From positions 434,001 to 498,000 of the forward strand of contig NZ_NKJI01000002.1 in NCBI RefSeq assembly GCF_002277815.1: 64,000 nt of DNA. Direction: 5' to 3'. This document shows, in pieces, positions 34,782-44,093 of this stretch; positions within the stretch are counted from its first letter, which is position 1; each line of letters opens with the position of its first letter. The notes below the pieces were generated by a model. The model was not told the origin of the DNA and searched no databases. It saw only the letters and a program-made list of their open reading frames with translations. The position numbers and the translations under genes are program-made. This stretch comes from Pseudomonas sp. ERMR1:02. Its GTDB lineage: Bacteria; Pseudomonadota; Gammaproteobacteria; Pseudomonadales; Pseudomonadaceae.

Positions 34782-36920
34782 ATGCACCTTTCTAAGGTTT
34801 CCCTCGTTAATTACAGGAATTTCGAATTCGCGAAATTCGTGTTTAAACCGGGTGTTAACACGATTATCGGGGAAAACGGTTCTGGAAAGAGCAATCTGTT
34901 CAGAGCTATTAGACTGCTCCTTGACTCCAATATCTACAGGGCGGCACACGAGCTCTCTGAGGGCGACTTCTTCAGAAAGAAGACCTCATGGAAAGGACAT
35001 TGGATAGTCATCAGCCTCGAGTTTGATGACATTAGCACCGACGAATCCCTTCAATCGTTGTTTGTCCATCACGGTGCAATTGTCTCCGGAAACGCGATTA
35101 AAAAGGCCACGTACAACCTGATTTTCCGTCCGAACTCGTACATCAGAACTAAACTGTCAGCACTCTCAGCGGGTGACAAAGCCGGACTCGCTACTTTGCA
35201 AGAATCAATGACCATTAACGACTATGAAGTTTGGTTTACAGGACGAAGCGACGTCGATTTCACTGACCCAGCGCGTTATCGGGAGATCGTCGGTGACTTC
35301 GACGCCGTCTGGTTTCCCGCTCTCGACTCGAAGCTGATCGGTAGCAAGATTCCTCACCAGCTTTCGGTTGCCAAGGAGGTTTCGTTCACTTTCGTCAAAG
35401 CGTTGAGGGATGTGGTGTCCGACTTCAACGGTAACCGTCAAAACCCGCTTCTTAACTTGCTGACACGCAAAAGCCAAGAAATTGACAAAACCAAATATGA
35501 GACCATAACCAATACCGTAAAAACATTAAACTTAGATATTGAGGCACTCCAAGATGTTCAAGATGTCAGGGGTGATATTAGGGCGACAATAAGCGAAACC
35601 GCCGGTGACGCATACGCTCCGGCGAGTCTCCATATCAGATCGGATTTACCAAGCGAAGCAGAGAAACTACTTCAATCATTGAAACTTTTTGTCGGCGAAA
35701 CAGATGAGAATTACGCTGGGGACATTTCAGAGCTGAGCTTGGGCGGCGCCAACCTCATCTATCTGACTCTGAAACTTCTGGAGTTCAAGTATCAAAAACA
35801 ACGTGAAACCGCCGCCAACTTTCTATTGGTAGAAGAGCCAGAAGCCCATATTCATACACACATTCAGAAAACCTTGTTTGACAATATAAACTACAGCAAC
35901 ACCCAGATCATTTATTCGACTCACTCGACCCAAATAGCAGAAGTCAGTAACATCGAAAGCGTGAATATCCTTGCCCGTAAGGGTGTCCGTTGCGAATCCT
36001 ACCAACCTTCAGTTTCACTCACACATCCAGAAATTGTCCATCTTCAACGCTACCTTGATGCGACACGTAGCAGCCTCTTATTCGCACGCGGAGTTATATT
36101 GATTGAGGGCGATGCCGAGGAGTTTATGATTCCGGCTTTAGTGAAGAAGGTGATCGGCGTGAGCCTCGACGAGCTGGGCATAAGCTTGATTAATATCCGT
36201 AGTACAGGCTTTGAAAACATTGCCTGCGTATTCCACCCCTCTCGGATCCGTCGCAGGTGCAGTATCGTTACTGATCTGGACATGGCTATCACTGGGACTG
36301 ACATACTTGAGACTGACAGTAGCTTCGTTAGGGCATATAAGTTGAAAGTAGCGGGATCAGCAGAATCAGGCCGTACGAGAAGGACACGTCTGGAAAATTT
36401 CGGCCGAGACAACCCCTACCTGAATACGTACTACGCACAACATACCTTTGAAGTCGATTTCCTGATGGCTGACAACACCCATGAGGTTAAAAGCGTTGTC
36501 GACCGTGTTTATACTGACCTGCCTACGCGTAACACCGCGAAAATCGAACTAGAGGATGCTGAGATTGGGGTGGCTGGAAAAAGAATCCTGACGATGGCCA
36601 ATCACCTCGGCAAAGGTTGGTTCGCCATATTGTTAGCGGACAGTATTACCCGGGCGACGAATATTCCTGAGTACATTCTCGAGTCTGTCTTAGGCGCATG
36701 TGAAGAACTGCCGCACAAGACAAAAATCAAGATATTGAAGTATCGAATCGTTACCCTGACCACAGAAGATTACTATGAGGAATTTTATAACTACGCCCTT
36801 CAAGCTAAGGAGTTATTAGTCCAGTATGAGGCAGGCAGCCTGTCGTTTTCCACTTTGACGGACTCACTTGGCGATCTGCTAAGTGAGGACTCAGTCTTAG
36901 CAACTTTCTTGGGCATTTAA
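34782..36920 (+). CDS. gajA: Gabija protein GajA, OLD-family ATPase-Toprim nuclease
   Basis: 712 residues from the ATG at 34782 (AAGGA about 8 bases upstream; the frame is open to 34719). The N-terminal ABC-type ATPase begins HLSKVSLVNYRNFEFAKFVF with Walker A GENGSGKSNLFRAI near residue 30. The signature region ISELSLGGANLIYL and Walker B LLVEEPEAHIHTH (near 350) follow, with switch His in IYSTHSTQIAEV. The Toprim domain follows with the Glu of ILIEGDAEEFMIPA near 440 and Asp pair TDLDMAI near 500. GajA nicks DNA when nucleotides are depleted and works with GajB. gajB starts one base after its stop. Confidence 0.88.
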   Translation: MHLSKVSLVNYRNFEFAKFVFKPGVNTIIGENGSGKSNLFRAIRLLLDSNIYRAAHELSEGDFFRKKTSWKGHWIVISLEFDDISTDESLQSLFVHHGAIVSGNAIKKATYNLIFRPNSYIRTKLSALSAGDKAGLATLQESMTINDYEVWFTGRSDVDFTDPARYREIVGDFDAVWFPALDSKLIGSKIPHQLSVAKEVSFTFVKALRDVVSDFNGNRQNPLLNLLTRKSQEIDKTKYETITNTVKTLNLDIEALQDVQDVRGDIRATISETAGDAYAPASLHIRSDLPSEAEKLLQSLKLFVGETDENYAGDISELSLGGANLIYLTLKLLEFKYQKQRETAANFLLVEEPEAHIHTHIQKTLFDNINYSNTQIIYSTHSTQIAEVSNIESVNILARKGVRCESYQPSVSLTHPEIVHLQRYLDATRSSLLFARGVILIEGDAEEFMIPALVKKVIGVSLDELGISLINIRSTGFENIACVFHPSRIRRRCSIVTDLDMAITGTDILETDSSFVRAYKLKVAGSAESGRTRRTRLENFGRDNPYLNTYYAQHTFEVDFLMADNTHEVKSVVDRVYTDLPTRNTAKIELEDAEIGVAGKRILTMANHLGKGWFAILLADSITRATNIPEYILESVLGACEELPHKTKIKILKYRIVTLTTEDYYEEFYNYALQAKELLVQYEAGSLSFSTLTDSLGDLLSEDSVLATFLGI

Positions 36921-36921
36921 A

Positions 36922-38700
36922 ATGATGGACCTTTCAAGTGCGGGCCTTGACGACAAACAGCTTGCGGCCATCAACCATCCGGGCAGCGTGTTTTTAACGG
37001 CATGCCCGGGAAGCGGAAAAACAAAAACGCTTACCTATAAAGTTGCCACAGAGCTCTGGAAAATTGATGACCACCGCAAATTCGTCGTAGCCATCACCTA
37101 TACTCATCGGGCTGCAGATGAAATCCTTGAACGCGTGGAGCGTCTGGGCCTAGTAACTGCACAACTCTGGATAGGTACAATACACTCGTTTTGCCTGGAA
37201 TGGATTATCCGGCCTTACGCGATCTATGAGCCCCGCTTGGAGAGCGGATTCACAATCATCAATCAGCCGGATGCAGAGGCATTACTGGAGGAGCTTTGCA
37301 AGTCTACAAACTATCCAAAAATAAAAACGTATGACTGTGGCTATCACTTTATTGACGGAAAAATAGCGCTTTTATGCTCTGATATCAAAAAGCACGCAAA
37401 CGTGCGCGATGTTTTAAGGCGCTACTTTGCAATTTTGAAGCAAGAAAGGAAAATTGATTTTGAGCTGATTCTGTTTTTTGCGCACAAATTAATTTCCAGT
37501 TTTCCTCTGATCGCCAAGAATCTTAGCAACTTGTTTAGTATCGTATTGCTCGATGAGTATCAAGACACTAAAGAAATACAATATCTCATTTTGTTCTGTA
37601 TATTTTCTTCCCGCCCTGACCAGACACGAGCATTTATTGTGGGCGATCAAGATCAAGCCATTTTTAATAGCCTCGGTGGATATGCCATCGCGTTCGATGA
37701 TTTTAAACAAAAATCGCTCCTTTCAATTGAGAGCCTCTCGCTTTCCTACAATTACCGCTCATCGACAAAAATCGTTAAGTATTTTACCAACTATAGATTG
37801 CACCCCGGGCCGATAACCGCCTGTTCCGAGCATAAGGAGTATCACAGTGTGGTTTGCTATGACCGCACGATCTCTGCGAACCATCTGGAGGACGAGGTTG
37901 AGCGGTTGATTCGCCATAGCCTGTATGAGCAAAGGATTCGCCCGGAGGAAATTTGCATTATCGGTCCGCAGTGGCAGTCATTGGCAGCCATGACCCGGCG
38001 GTTAATGAGCAGGCTTCCTGAATGTAGTTTCGATGGTCCAGGCATGATTCCATTTGGAAGGGAACTTGACAATTTTTGGTATAAAGTAAGCCGTATATGT
38101 TTATCAGATCCTGCACCGGACATGTATCTGAGAAGGGTTCGTTGGGCTACAGAGGTGGTAGATGCGCTCGCTGACGAGGGAATCAAGTGCGGTCACACTC
38201 CGAAAAGCCTGTTGAAGGAGCTTAACGCTATTCAACTCACCGAACAGAACGGGATGCAATATCTCGAACAGTACTTCCAGAAATTTCTTGAGCTGATTCG
38301 AATACCTTTACTTGATACTTATCCAAGTCTACACAATCATTATCTATCGTTTTTTGAGACTGCCCATAAAAAGATAGCGCGCGCCAAAAGTGACGGTTTA
38401 GAGTTGATCGAGGGTATTGATAACTTTAAGCGAGCTTTTCGGCCTAGGTCGGGCATTACAATTTCAACAATTCATGGCATCAAAGGCGCTGAGTTTGACA
38501 ATGTGATCGCTTTTTCCCTGCTCGAGGGCTTGGTTCCGCACTGGGCAGATCCCAAGCCGCTCGACAGCGCAAAAAAGCTACTTTATGTAATTTGTTCTAG
38601 GGCTCGGAAGAATCTTTTTTTGATATCTGAGACAGCGCGAGGAAAAGCGGGCACTAGCGAACTGGTAAAGACTAATTACTTATATGACACCGTGCCATAA
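36922..38700 (+). CDS. gajB: Gabija protein GajB, UvrD-like SF1 helicase
   Basis: 592 residues, typical GajB size. Helicase motifs in order: Q-motif/Walker A LDDKQLAAINHPGSVFLTA with CPGSGKTKTL, motif Ia VVAITYTHRAADEI, WIGTIHSFCLEW, motif II VLLDEYQDTKEIQ, motif III IVGDQDQAIFNSLGG, motif IV SYNYRSS, motif V ISTIHGIKGAEFDNVI and a motif VI-like LLYVICSRARKNLFL. It complexes with GajA and senses DNA ends or nucleotide use. The spacing to gajA is 1 bp, so the two are clearly coupled. Confidence 0.88.
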   Translation: MMDLSSAGLDDKQLAAINHPGSVFLTACPGSGKTKTLTYKVATELWKIDDHRKFVVAITYTHRAADEILERVERLGLVTAQLWIGTIHSFCLEWIIRPYAIYEPRLESGFTIINQPDAEALLEELCKSTNYPKIKTYDCGYHFIDGKIALLCSDIKKHANVRDVLRRYFAILKQERKIDFELILFFAHKLISSFPLIAKNLSNLFSIVLLDEYQDTKEIQYLILFCIFSSRPDQTRAFIVGDQDQAIFNSLGGYAIAFDDFKQKSLLSIESLSLSYNYRSSTKIVKYFTNYRLHPGPITACSEHKEYHSVVCYDRTISANHLEDEVERLIRHSLYEQRIRPEEICIIGPQWQSLAAMTRRLMSRLPECSFDGPGMIPFGRELDNFWYKVSRICLSDPAPDMYLRRVRWATEVVDALADEGIKCGHTPKSLLKELNAIQLTEQNGMQYLEQYFQKFLELIRIPLLDTYPSLHNHYLSFFETAHKKIARAKSDGLELIEGIDNFKRAFRPRSGITISTIHGIKGAEFDNVIAFSLLEGLVPHWADPKPLDSAKKLLYVICSRARKNLFLISETARGKAGTSELVKTNYLYDTVP

Positions 38701-38964
38701 GATTGAGCTGATCGATTGCTGCCCCACGCTAGGGTAGCGAAGAAAAAGTGGCGGAATTCCCGCGCAGCCTGTTGAGAGGGGCTGCTTTTGGCCGACAGCT
38801 GCCTGCCATGATAGGCGGCAGATGGACAGACGCTGACGTTCGCGGGTATCTGCTCTGCCGGCCCTTTGTCACTTCAGTGTCAGACCCAACGACGCTTTAC
38901 TACAGAGTCCGGCCATCCTGATAGAATCGATCAGGTTATAGATAACACCCTTCTGAGAAATGGT
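38701..38964. other. Intergenic stretch with inverted copy of the dispersed repeat
   Basis: GCTTTTGGCCGACAGCTG at 38784-38801 is the exact reverse complement of 33304-33321. A second short hairpin, CTGCC..GGCAG, follows at about 38800-38822. No gene seen. Confidence 0.55.
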
Positions 38965-39297
38965 ATGAATACGGAATTGATGGAAGATGAGATGCGCCGG
39001 GCGCTATTCGGTGATTCGGAGCCCTCTGCGCCGGCAATTAACTCAGGCGTGCAGGACACAGTCCCGGATGTTGTGATCGTGCAACCGGTGAAGGCAGCGA
39101 GGAAACAAGCAGTCTCAAAAGGCTTCACACCTAGGTTGAGAGTTACGCTCCGTGTGGGAAACGAATTTGAAGGCGAGATGCACGAGCTGGTGCATGAGGC
39201 CGATACGCTGAGCTCCCTAGTTGCAGAACAAGAAGCTACTAAGACGGCCAGAAAAAAATTCAGGTTTGTGGAAGCGGTCTCGGTCAAATCGATGTAG
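38965..39297 (+). CDS. Mobile-island hypothetical protein
   Basis: 110 residues from the ATG at 38965; the upstream extension to 38866 is not convincing. It starts MNTELMEDEMRRALFGDSEP, has a low-complexity middle and a C-terminal conserved half (FTPRLRVTLRVGNEFEGEMH, ELVHEADTLSSLVAEQEATK). I recognise the type from Pseudomonas genomic islands near integrase genes; its function is unknown. Confidence 0.6.
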   Translation: MNTELMEDEMRRALFGDSEPSAPAINSGVQDTVPDVVIVQPVKAARKQAVSKGFTPRLRVTLRVGNEFEGEMHELVHEADTLSSLVAEQEATKTARKKFRFVEAVSVKSM

Positions 39298-39603
39298 GTG
39301 GGTACAGTGGCAGCGCTGTGCAGCGGGGGAGGATACGTCCTGGTATGCAACTTAAAACAATTCCTAGAAATTCACAGCAGCGTTTCTTTACCCTTATACG
39401 CATCAAGGCTCGCCCCTGCTCATTTTGGGCGCCACCCTCTTCGCCTGAGACTTGATTCGCCCGGCACGCTTCAGTGGCCTCGAACAATCGTCCGAGGAAA
39501 CCATCTGATTCAGGCGCTCATGCGCATATTTCAGGTCAGAAGTTCTCGTAACAGAACCGCTACGCACCGCGTCAAATTTGATCAATCTAACTCTCCTCTG
39601 CCC
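39298..39603. other. Non-coding stretch between converging genes
   Basis: No gene, repeat or clear terminator recognised. Confidence 0.4.
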
Positions 39604-40611
39604 TTATCTAGTGGAGCTTTCTTTGTCCGTGCCTGGATGATCCTTGGATTGCCGTAGCTGAGTGAGCTCCGCAGAATATCGCTCTGACAATCTCTTGGCT
39701 TCGGCCAATTGCGCGCTTGCCTGTACCAGGTCCTCCTCTAGTCGCTTGGATTCGGCGCGCGACGTACCGAGCTGCTCTTGAAACGCTTCCTTCGCTCCGT
39801 CTGCCTTGGCAACAGCTGTCTTCATTGCAGTAATCTCACCGGTCAATCGAAGCGCCGCGTCTTGCTGCGTCGCGACCACTTTACTCTGCTGGCGAGCCTC
39901 ACTCAGTAGGCGCTCGTTATCTCTATTCAGTCGAGTCAGCTCATCCTGCTTAAGCATCAAAGTCTGCTGGAGCTGTCGTAGCTCAACCTGAACTTGCTGC
40001 ACTTGCCCTTCGTGTCGCTGTTGTTCTTGATCCCGCTGTTCCTTGACCGCGTTGCGGTAATGTTCCAGCGCATCACGTGAATGCAGGTGCTTATCTTCCA
40101 GAGAGCGGATCTGCTCATCCTTTTCCTGCACGCGAATTTCCAAGTCACTGCAATTTTGGCTCAGGCGGGCATTGCGGGTGAGTTCGGCTTGCAGGCTTGC
40201 CTGACAAGTCTGTAACTCATCCGCTTGAAGCCCTAACGCCCCTTTCTGACTATCCACTTCACGCTGCAAAGAGGCGAGTTCGGCATTCAAGCCGTCGAGC
40301 TTTTGCTCCAGCTCGATGCGCTGCTCGTCGAAACGCGCCTGTGCATGCGCGAGAGCTTCGCCTCCCTCCTCCGTCATTCGCTCTAAAAGGCCGGCCACAA
40401 GCTCGGTCAATTCATCGCTCAATCGCTCTCTAGAGGCGCGCGGCCTCGGGTCAAAATCTTCAATTTCCTTCAAATATCGGTGAATAGTCGTCTTCGAGCC
40501 GGTATTGCCCAGCTCGATGCGCACGGCGTCGATGCTTGGGTTCTCGCCGCGGGCGAGCAGCGCCTTCCTAGCCTCCAGGACTATCGCCTTGTTGATTCCG
40601 CCGCGCGCCAT
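39604..40611 (-). CDS. KfrA-like DNA-binding coiled-coil protein
   Basis: 335 residues. An N-terminal KfrA-type HTH domain (about residues 5-60: INKAIVLEARKALLARGENP, ELGNTGSKTTIHRYLKEIED) is followed by a ~250-residue coiled coil rich in Glu, Gln, Leu and Arg (LEQKLDGLNAELASLQREVD). KfrA proteins are plasmid/island repressors that bind palindromes and may help in nucleoid-like segregation. The start has AGGAGAGG upstream. It is divergent from the integrase; a 16-bp palindrome lies 35 bp from its start. Confidence 0.88.
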   Translation of the reverse strand: MARGGINKAIVLEARKALLARGENPSIDAVRIELGNTGSKTTIHRYLKEIEDFDPRPRASRERLSDELTELVAGLLERMTEEGGEALAHAQARFDEQRIELEQKLDGLNAELASLQREVDSQKGALGLQADELQTCQASLQAELTRNARLSQNCSDLEIRVQEKDEQIRSLEDKHLHSRDALEHYRNAVKEQRDQEQQRHEGQVQQVQVELRQLQQTLMLKQDELTRLNRDNERLLSEARQQSKVVATQQDAALRLTGEITAMKTAVAKADGAKEAFQEQLGTSRAESKRLEEDLVQASAQLAEAKRLSERYSAELTQLRQSKDHPGTDKESSTR

Positions 40612-40645
40612 TTTCCTCTCCTACGATTTCGTACTGTTTTACATA

Positions 40646-40661
40646 CTATGTATATACATAG
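40646..40661. promoter_or_regulatory. Candidate KfrA operator
   Basis: The perfect 16-bp palindrome CTATGTATATACATAG, upstream of the KfrA-like gene in the divergent region with the integrase gene. It is AT-rich, so it may overlap the promoter and allow autoregulation. Confidence 0.6.
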
Positions 40662-40746
40662 CACGTTACTGCTATAAAAAGAACAATATAAGGGTGATTC
40701 TTTGATAAAATAATCGAGCGTTATCGCATCATAGAGCCGATTTTCG

Positions 40747-40768
40747 CCTTTTCCAGCGTCGGAAAAGG
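40747..40768. repeat. Inverted repeat upstream of integrase
   Basis: Arms CCTTTTCC and GGAAAAGG around AGCGTC, 25 bp before the integrase ATG. It could be an operator, an integrase arm site or part of the attachment site. Confidence 0.5.
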
Positions 40769-40792
40769 TACGTTTGGCGTAGAAGGGTTGAG

Positions 40793-41773
40793 ATGAACAA
40801 GGCGGATCGTTACCTGCAGGCCGGCACCCGGGAGAACACTCGGCGTAGCTACCGTGCGGCGGTGGAACACTTCGAAGTGACCTGGGGCGGCTTTCTCCCC
40901 ACGACCGGCGATGGCATCGTGCGTTACCTCGCTGAGTACGCCGACCAGCACACCATCAGCACGCTGAAGCAGCGCCTGGCCGCCCTGGCTCAGTGGCACA
41001 TCACCCAGGGATTTCCCGATCCCACCAAAACGCCGACCGTTAAGCAAATGATCAAGGGCATTCGGACATTGCATCCTGCCCAAGAGAAACAGGCCGCCCC
41101 CCTCCTTCTACATCATCTGGAACAAGCGGTGAGGTGGCTTGAGCGAGAGGCGGCTCTCGCGGCTGAGCGCGGCGAATTTGGAAGTGTGATCAGGCATCGG
41201 CGAGACATCGCTCTGGTGCTGATTGGGTTCTGGCGGGGGTTCCGGGGTGACGAACTGGCTCGTTTGCAGGTCGAGCACACCCAAGCGGAGTCAGGGATAG
41301 GCATCACTTTCTATCTGCCGCACACAAAGGGTGATCGACAACACATGGGGACGACATTCCACACCCCTGCCTTAAAAAAACTATGCCCAGTTCAAGCCTA
41401 TATCAACTGGATCACCGCGGCCGGCATTGCGCGTGGGCCGGTGTTCAGGAAGTTGGATCGCTGGGGCAATCTCGCCGAGGCAGGCATCAATTCGAACAGC
41501 TTGATACCCCTACTTCGCCGCATCTTCGAGCAGACAGGAGTTTCGGCTGATCTTTATAGCAGTCACTCCATGCGGCGTGGGTTTGCCACCTGGGCGGCGG
41601 CGAATGGCTGGGACATTAAAGCGCTGATGACCTACGTCGGCTGGAAGGACATGAAGTCAGCCATGCGCTACATCGATACGGCAGATTCCTTTGGGGACTT
41701 GGCGGCAGGTCGGCCGCTCACTTCATCAGCTATTCTTCAAGCGCATGCGTTGACAGTGGCTGAAAATCCCTAA
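40793..41773 (+). CDS. Tyrosine-type integrase of the defence island
   Basis: 326 residues. The N-terminal SAM-like core-binding domain is present (SYRAAVEHFEVTWGGFLPTT, LKQRLAALAQWHITQGF). The catalytic domain has Arg I in FWRGFRGDELARLQ, a HxMRRGF box (SSHSMRRGFATWAAANGWDI), a VGWKDMKSAMRYID box and the Tyr nucleophile in RYIDT. In the third box the usual His-Gly-His is WK. It is complete and probably active. It lies at the right end of the 16.7-41.8 kb island and is divergent from the KfrA-like gene, suggesting it mobilises the island. Confidence 0.88.
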   Translation: MNKADRYLQAGTRENTRRSYRAAVEHFEVTWGGFLPTTGDGIVRYLAEYADQHTISTLKQRLAALAQWHITQGFPDPTKTPTVKQMIKGIRTLHPAQEKQAAPLLLHHLEQAVRWLEREAALAAERGEFGSVIRHRRDIALVLIGFWRGFRGDELARLQVEHTQAESGIGITFYLPHTKGDRQHMGTTFHTPALKKLCPVQAYINWITAAGIARGPVFRKLDRWGNLAEAGINSNSLIPLLRRIFEQTGVSADLYSSHSMRRGFATWAAANGWDIKALMTYVGWKDMKSAMRYIDTADSFGDLAAGRPLTSSAILQAHALTVAENP

Positions 41774-42039
41774 GGTCGGATGAGGTCACATGGGTAGGGG
41801 CACGGACCTGGGTGCGACCGATTTTCGTAGACCATTGTGCCCTCGGCAGATACCGCCATAGCACTTGCGACCCAGCTCTTTTGTCGCGATGCTCAAGCCG
41901 ACTTCGGCATGGTGCAAGCGTTACTCTATCGCTGACCCCTTAGGTGGATTAATACATTTCATAGAGCCATATGCCCGTGCCCCAACCAAGGCTTCTCCTA
42001 TATTGGTCAAAACATGCATAAAAAACGATTGTTTGGGAT
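41774..42039. other. Integrase downstream region, possible attachment side
   Basis: No gene. If the integrase recombines next to its own gene, the attachment site would be here or between 40612 and 40792. No direct repeat partner was located by eye. Confidence 0.3.
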
Positions 42040-43270
42040 GTGGCCAGAACACTGGCAAAGCTACGAGAGCTGGTGGAGCCTGGTGTCATTGGTTTCTATC
42101 GCAGCGTCGAGGTTACCGAGGTTCTCGGGGTTCAAGGTTCTACGCTTACGAATATTCTGACACACGCAGTTGCAGAGCCGCTTGATGCGCCTTCGGAAAT
42201 TGATTGGAAGTCGGTTCTTCTAAACGGGAAGGAACGACATAGGGTCCCTGGAACTGAATGGAACGTTGGCATAGCGCAGTATCGTCTCTCGCTTGAGGTC
42301 TTCCTGGAGAAGCTGGCCGAGTTTGGAGAGACCGGCCAATGGAAGCCCGCGCCGATTGAAGTCCGGACGGGCACCCTGGCAGCAGTTCCTCCTCAGTTCG
42401 TCCCCGCCGACGGGCGCGACCATCACCCGTGGAACGGCGTTCTCAAGAACAACTTCTTCGAAGGTTCCCACGTACTGGAGTTGTTCGATACCACCAAGCA
42501 GCACTTACAGTTCCTGCTTGATGATTCGCGCAGGCTGACCACCCTTGCGAAGATTGTTGGCAAGTATCTGCCGATAGAGGTAGATGGGATGTCGGACCGT
42601 CTGGGCAACGTCATCATTCAATTGCCCGTGACAGTGATGTCCACCGAGGTACGCGGATCCCCGAAGGCGACCACTCTGTAGCCGTCGCTTGGCACCCGGA
42701 CGTGCCCCCTCGCAACGTTCGGATTGCTGCTGAAATTTGGCAAGACTCGACAGTGACGAGCTTCGATTCGGCTGTCATTTCCACTGGCGAGGCGAAACTT
42801 CAGCTCAACTCTCCGGGTGGTGGGGCACTCACGAATGTCTGGGACGAAGAGAAGCGCATCTTACTGAGTGCCACCCCTCCAGTGAACCTCTTCACGAGCA
42901 TGTCCCTTTCGATGTCGGTCGACCATCACGGGAATGAGCCGCTAAATCGCGAGTTCCTCCTGACAGACTCCGCAGGCAAGCAGAATATCCAGTCGCTGCG
43001 ACTTATAAAGCCCGTCGAGCCGGGTCGACTCATTGGAAGCAGCCCCGAGTCCCCCAGGGAACCATGGGTTTCACAACGTGTCTTCAGCGAATCAGTAACC
43101 AGCCTCAAAGCACGGAAGGAATTTGTTCAGTACGGCATCGACGAGGGGCTGAACGCCTATGGGGGGATGGCCGGGAAGCTGAGGCGAAAGCTCTCCTCGA
43201 TGCCTTGGACGCATTAAACCGGTCACTTGATCGGATCAGGATTGGAGAGAGTCGTAGGATTCTCCATTAA
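42040..43270 (+). pseudogene. VPA1262-like protein remnant, at least two frameshifts
   Basis: Successive frames give one protein. 42040-~42660 contains PGVIGFYRSVEVTEVLGVQG, GKERHRVPGTEWNVGIAQYR, PWNGVLKNNFFEGSHVLELF and DGMSDRLGNVIIQLPVTV. From ~42660 the frame of 42702-43217 continues with GDHSVAVAWHPDVPPRNVRI, LQLNSPGGGALTNVWDE and ARKEFVQYGIDEG. The last codons (EAKALLDALDALNRSLDRIR) are in a third frame ending at 43270. It resembles the VPA1262 family, whose members I associate with defence islands, but I am not certain. The expected C-terminal half appears deleted. Confidence 0.5.
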
Positions 43271-43286
43271 GGATACAAATCGGCTG

Positions 43287-43340
43287 GCGGGTTATGCGGA
43301 TGAGGTAAAAGCAGGAAGGATTGTGCGGGGCAAAGCTGAG
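43287..43340 (+). repeat. Duplicated tail of the neighbouring 79-aa gene
   Basis: Encodes GYADEVKAGRIVRGKAE, nearly identical to the C-terminus EYADEVRVGRIVRGKAE of the gene at 43413-43652. It looks like the last 18 codons of a former tandem paralogue whose front was deleted. Confidence 0.55.
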
Positions 43341-43412
43341 TCGAGTGCTGCCGGACTGGAATGCGCGCAAGATATAGCCATCTGGCGTGATAACCAGTTA
43401 CAGGAGATCACC

Positions 43413-43652
43413 ATGCCATTCACCCAGCTAAATCAAGAACTCAGGCACGATCTCAAGCAAGCAGCTGATCTGCTCAACTGGTGTGGCGTAGACCTGTCAA
43501 AGCTATCGGTCAGACTAAGCGAGGCCGGGCGCGAGGAGGATGCTCAGGAGGCGCTTCGGATTGCCCAGGCGCTTCAGGAGACCGAGGACAAGCTGACTGA
43601 GTATGCAGATGAGGTGAGAGTGGGACGGATTGTACGGGGGAAGGCAGAGTGA
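43413..43652 (+). CDS. Small hypothetical protein (79 aa)
   Basis: 79 residues, helical and acidic (MPFTQLNQELRHDLKQAADL; EDAQEALRIAQALQETEDKL). The ATG at 43413 has AGGAG 6 bases upstream. A partial duplicate of its C-terminus precedes it. No family recognised. A terminator follows about 215 bp downstream. Confidence 0.6.
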   Translation: MPFTQLNQELRHDLKQAADLLNWCGVDLSKLSVRLSEAGREEDAQEALRIAQALQETEDKLTEYADEVRVGRIVRGKAE

Positions 43653-44093
43653 TCTGACGGAGCTCGAGCGTGTAAGACCAAGTGCCCTGGGCACTACCTG
43701 TCATGCCTTCGTCACACCTGCCGAGCACAATGAGCTCAGCCAAAAGGATTTGGCCCCATCTACAAAGCCTGGCCGAATGCTAGGCTTTTCGTATCCGCCT
43801 TGCACCCTACTCCGCTTGACCTACACTGCTTCTTGCTGAAGGATATCCCTCTCCTTCAGTACAAAGAGCCAGCTCCGCGCTGGCTTTTTGCTGCCTCTGT
43901 GATAGATCCCTATTGCGCAAGAGTTCTGATAAAACCGATACGCTGTGCCTCACATGCCGTCATTCGCACCATTCATGCCTAATTTTAACTCTGAAAAAAA
44001 TTGTGACAGATCGAGCTGCTTAGGCTTCATAACCTAAAATGCAGTGTGAAAGTCTTCGATCGTGCCTAGCCGGCGAAGGCGTGGGGCAGAGCC
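43653..44093. other. Intergenic stretch with terminator
   Basis: No gene apart from the terminator listed at 43865-43889. The promoter of the Nudix gene is expected near 43990-44050, where TTGTGA and TAACCTAAAAT-like boxes occur, but I cannot fix them. Confidence 0.4.
43865..43889 (+). terminator. Intrinsic terminator
   Basis: AGCCAGC / GCTGGCT stem around TCCGC, followed by TTTTG. It lies on the plus strand after the 79-aa gene. Confidence 0.75.

Noticed and set aside
40646..40661. dif-like site before the KfrA gene
   Set aside because: The palindrome CTATGTATATACATAG resembles the dif centre only by its TGTATA; the arms do not match.
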